Source: Siphonodentalium dalli
Taxonomy: Eukaryota; Mollusca; Scaphopoda; Gadilida; Siphonodentaliidae
Reading direction: 5' to 3'
DNA: 64,000 nt
Assembly: GCA_032622095.1 (NCBI GenBank)
Contig: CP136067.1
Location: 56,895,899-56,959,898 of the forward strand
The notes under the pieces are model-generated. The model was given only the letters and a program-made list of their open reading frames with translations, did no database searches and was not told the origin of the DNA. Both the position numbers and the translations under genes were made by a program. Positions 53,197 to 56,100 of the stretch are shown here, piece after piece. Positions within the stretch are counted from its first letter, which is position 1, and each line of letters begins with the position of its first letter.

Positions 53197-56100
53197 TGTG
53201 AATATTTAATTTTTTCATTATAATACACATTTATGTTATGTACAGAACAATATCTGATAACAACGATTGCATAAATATATAGACGGGAATGGTGGGGGGG
53301 GTCGACATTCGTACACAACTTACACACTCCTTGCACACACATTGATATATTAATAACATTGTATGCGTACATGTATACACGTATATATATATATATTTAT
53401 GCCAGTTATATTCTGTCTCAAATTTGTTCATGAACTTTGAACTGGTTTGCCGAATGTCAGATTGTAAACTCGGACTATTTACTATTCAAGATGATTATGT
53501 TCCCTGCTAAGTTAGTTATGTGTGTGCCCTGTTGTTTGTTGCATGGCTTTCATTAGGTCCCCCCACTCGAGTTGGAAATTGTTCAGATCGTCGGATTTCA
53601 GTGCAATATATCGATACGATTTATATCGTAATTCAAATTCTCGAATGAGTAATTTCAGAGAGAGTTCGTCGGGGTTAAATTTTGTTTTATACAGATAATA
53701 TTTCAGAATTGATAGTATAAGAAAGTTTAGTTTGTTGTTTTTATTGTGAGCACCAATCCCAAAAAGAATGTTTTTCCGAGAAAGCGAGATGCCCAGTTGA
53801 TAGCGATCTAGCCAGGCCTGAGTGGTATTTACAAACGTTCTTACAAATGGACAGTCAAAGAAAATATGCGAAATTGATTCATTTGCGACGTTGCATCTGA
53901 GACATAGACCGTCTGACCGAATTCGCATTATGTTCAAAAGTCTGTTCGTGCCTATAATTCTAGTCAGTATTCGGTATTGAAACCAGCGTAGTTTTGTGTC
54001 GACTAATAGTTTGAAGGGTGATGAAAATATATGTTTCCAGTGAAGGGAACATCTTAATTCATTTTCCCATTTCATTTGCGACGATGATTGTCCTATTTTA
54101 GTCGCTTTTATGAATTCATCGTAAAAATTTCTGCAACCTCGCTCATTCTGAAGAAGTGATACTATATTTTCAGGAATGATTGGATTTTGAACCCCGACGA
54201 TAGTTCGATCGGTCCGTTTTAATAACCTATTAATTTGTCTGTTTAAGCCGTGTAAAGTGATAAAGTTTGTGTTGATGTTGTTCTTAGTTCTAAGAGTTTC
54301 GATGGAATGTAGCTTATTGTCTTCGGTGAACATATCATTTATGAATGTTATGCCTTTGTCCTTCCACTCAGCGACGTCTATCATTGAGTCGTCGATCAAC
54401 AATTCATCATTGTTCCAGATTGTCTGCGTCATGCCGTATCGAGGCTCTTTACTTTTTATGTCCAGAAAATTACGCCAGGCTACAAAGACGTCACGCCAGA
54501 AAGGATTCCCAATAGTCGACTCGCATCTTTTTATATATATTGAACCATATGTCGCAAATAGAGGGTCATTTATTATTTGTTTTGGTGCCAAATTTCTCCA
54601 TTGAGTTGTTTTCGTTATGCACCTTCGAATCCATGTTATTTTTAATGAGTCGATGAAATATTTTAGGTGCACCATTCTTAAACCACCGTTTTCATATTCT
54701 TCGCACAGTTGCATTCTTTTTATTCTATCACGCTTTCCATTCCAAATGAATCTGAACAATATGGTATTCATTTCGTCTATGAACTTTTTATCTGGATTTG
54801 GCAAAGCTATAAATAAGTGAACAAATTTTGGTATTAGAATAGATTTTATCAAAGTAATTTTACCAAGTGGTGTTAAGAGTCTATATTTCCATTTATTTAT
54901 CGATTTCTTTAATTCATCAATCTTCCCCATGTAGTTGAGTTGCAGAGTCTCTGTCGGATTAGTGCAAAATTTTATACCTAACAACGTGAAAGAATTTGAT
55001 ACCTTAATGTGACAATTTGGGATTGGTGCCAATCCACAGTTCTTTTTTGTCCCCAACCAAACAATTTCACATTTATCAATATTAACTTTCAAACCAGACA
55101 TTCTGGCAAACAAGTCCAATACATTAAGAACTTCCCGGAAGCTAGTATCGCTCCCATCAAGAATTAGTGTGGTGTCGTCAGCATATTGGTTAATCTTGTA
55201 CTCTGCCCTACCGAGTGTTACACTGTGAATACTTGTGTTCTGTCTTATGATAGTGGCCAGTAAATAAAATATTTAGACATTTAAAACTGTTAGGGTAGAT
55301 GCTCATAGGCTGATCATATCTCTCAAATGGGCGGGGGCAAAACAAGGTGTGCCATAAAAGGGCACCCATCCTCAACGAGCACTAGATTGACCACCCAGCA
55401 CCGGTGCTGAAGTAGTGTGACAGGACCATATTACTGTAGGCTGACAGGAATGGCATACGTATACCTGTACATGATTCCCGGCCTTATAAGCATTTAAACG
55501 TTTAGAGGATACCTCTAGGACTGGCTATTTTATCTAAAAGGTGTTCTTTATATTGTCGAGTTAATTAAAGTTGTCAATCAGCATAAAGTGTAACCGACAA
55601 AGGTCTTGGTAAAAATGGTGTATATAATTACGACAGTGATCAAACCAGCGCAGCGAGGCGACTCATCTCCGGTTTGTAGTTTGGATCCCTCACAATAGTT
55701 GTAGTTACCGTGTCGGTGCGGATGGTGGTTGAAGAGGAAGCGCGCTAATTAAAGTTTCTGTGAGTTTTGTCTGAAATACATGTTTTGAAATTACTTTGTT
55801 TTGTATGTGGGGTCAAACAGTATGCTTCATTCCAGATGTTTTGTGTTCTTCTAGGGTCGGTCAGAATGAGTTATGACGCATTCAAAGCATTACTGTTCGT
55901 CACGATGTACCGTTATGAACCACAGTTGTCTTTACCATATCAACTTGTTGAATCGCTGATCGACCTGGACCGCGTCCTGATGAAATGGAGAGGTTAGCCA
56001 ATACTATACCAATATTTCCAATGACATGGAAAACATCTGAATATTTCATTGAGAAAAAATATAGTGTTCAATTTTGTTATTAATTCGTAAGAAATAACAT

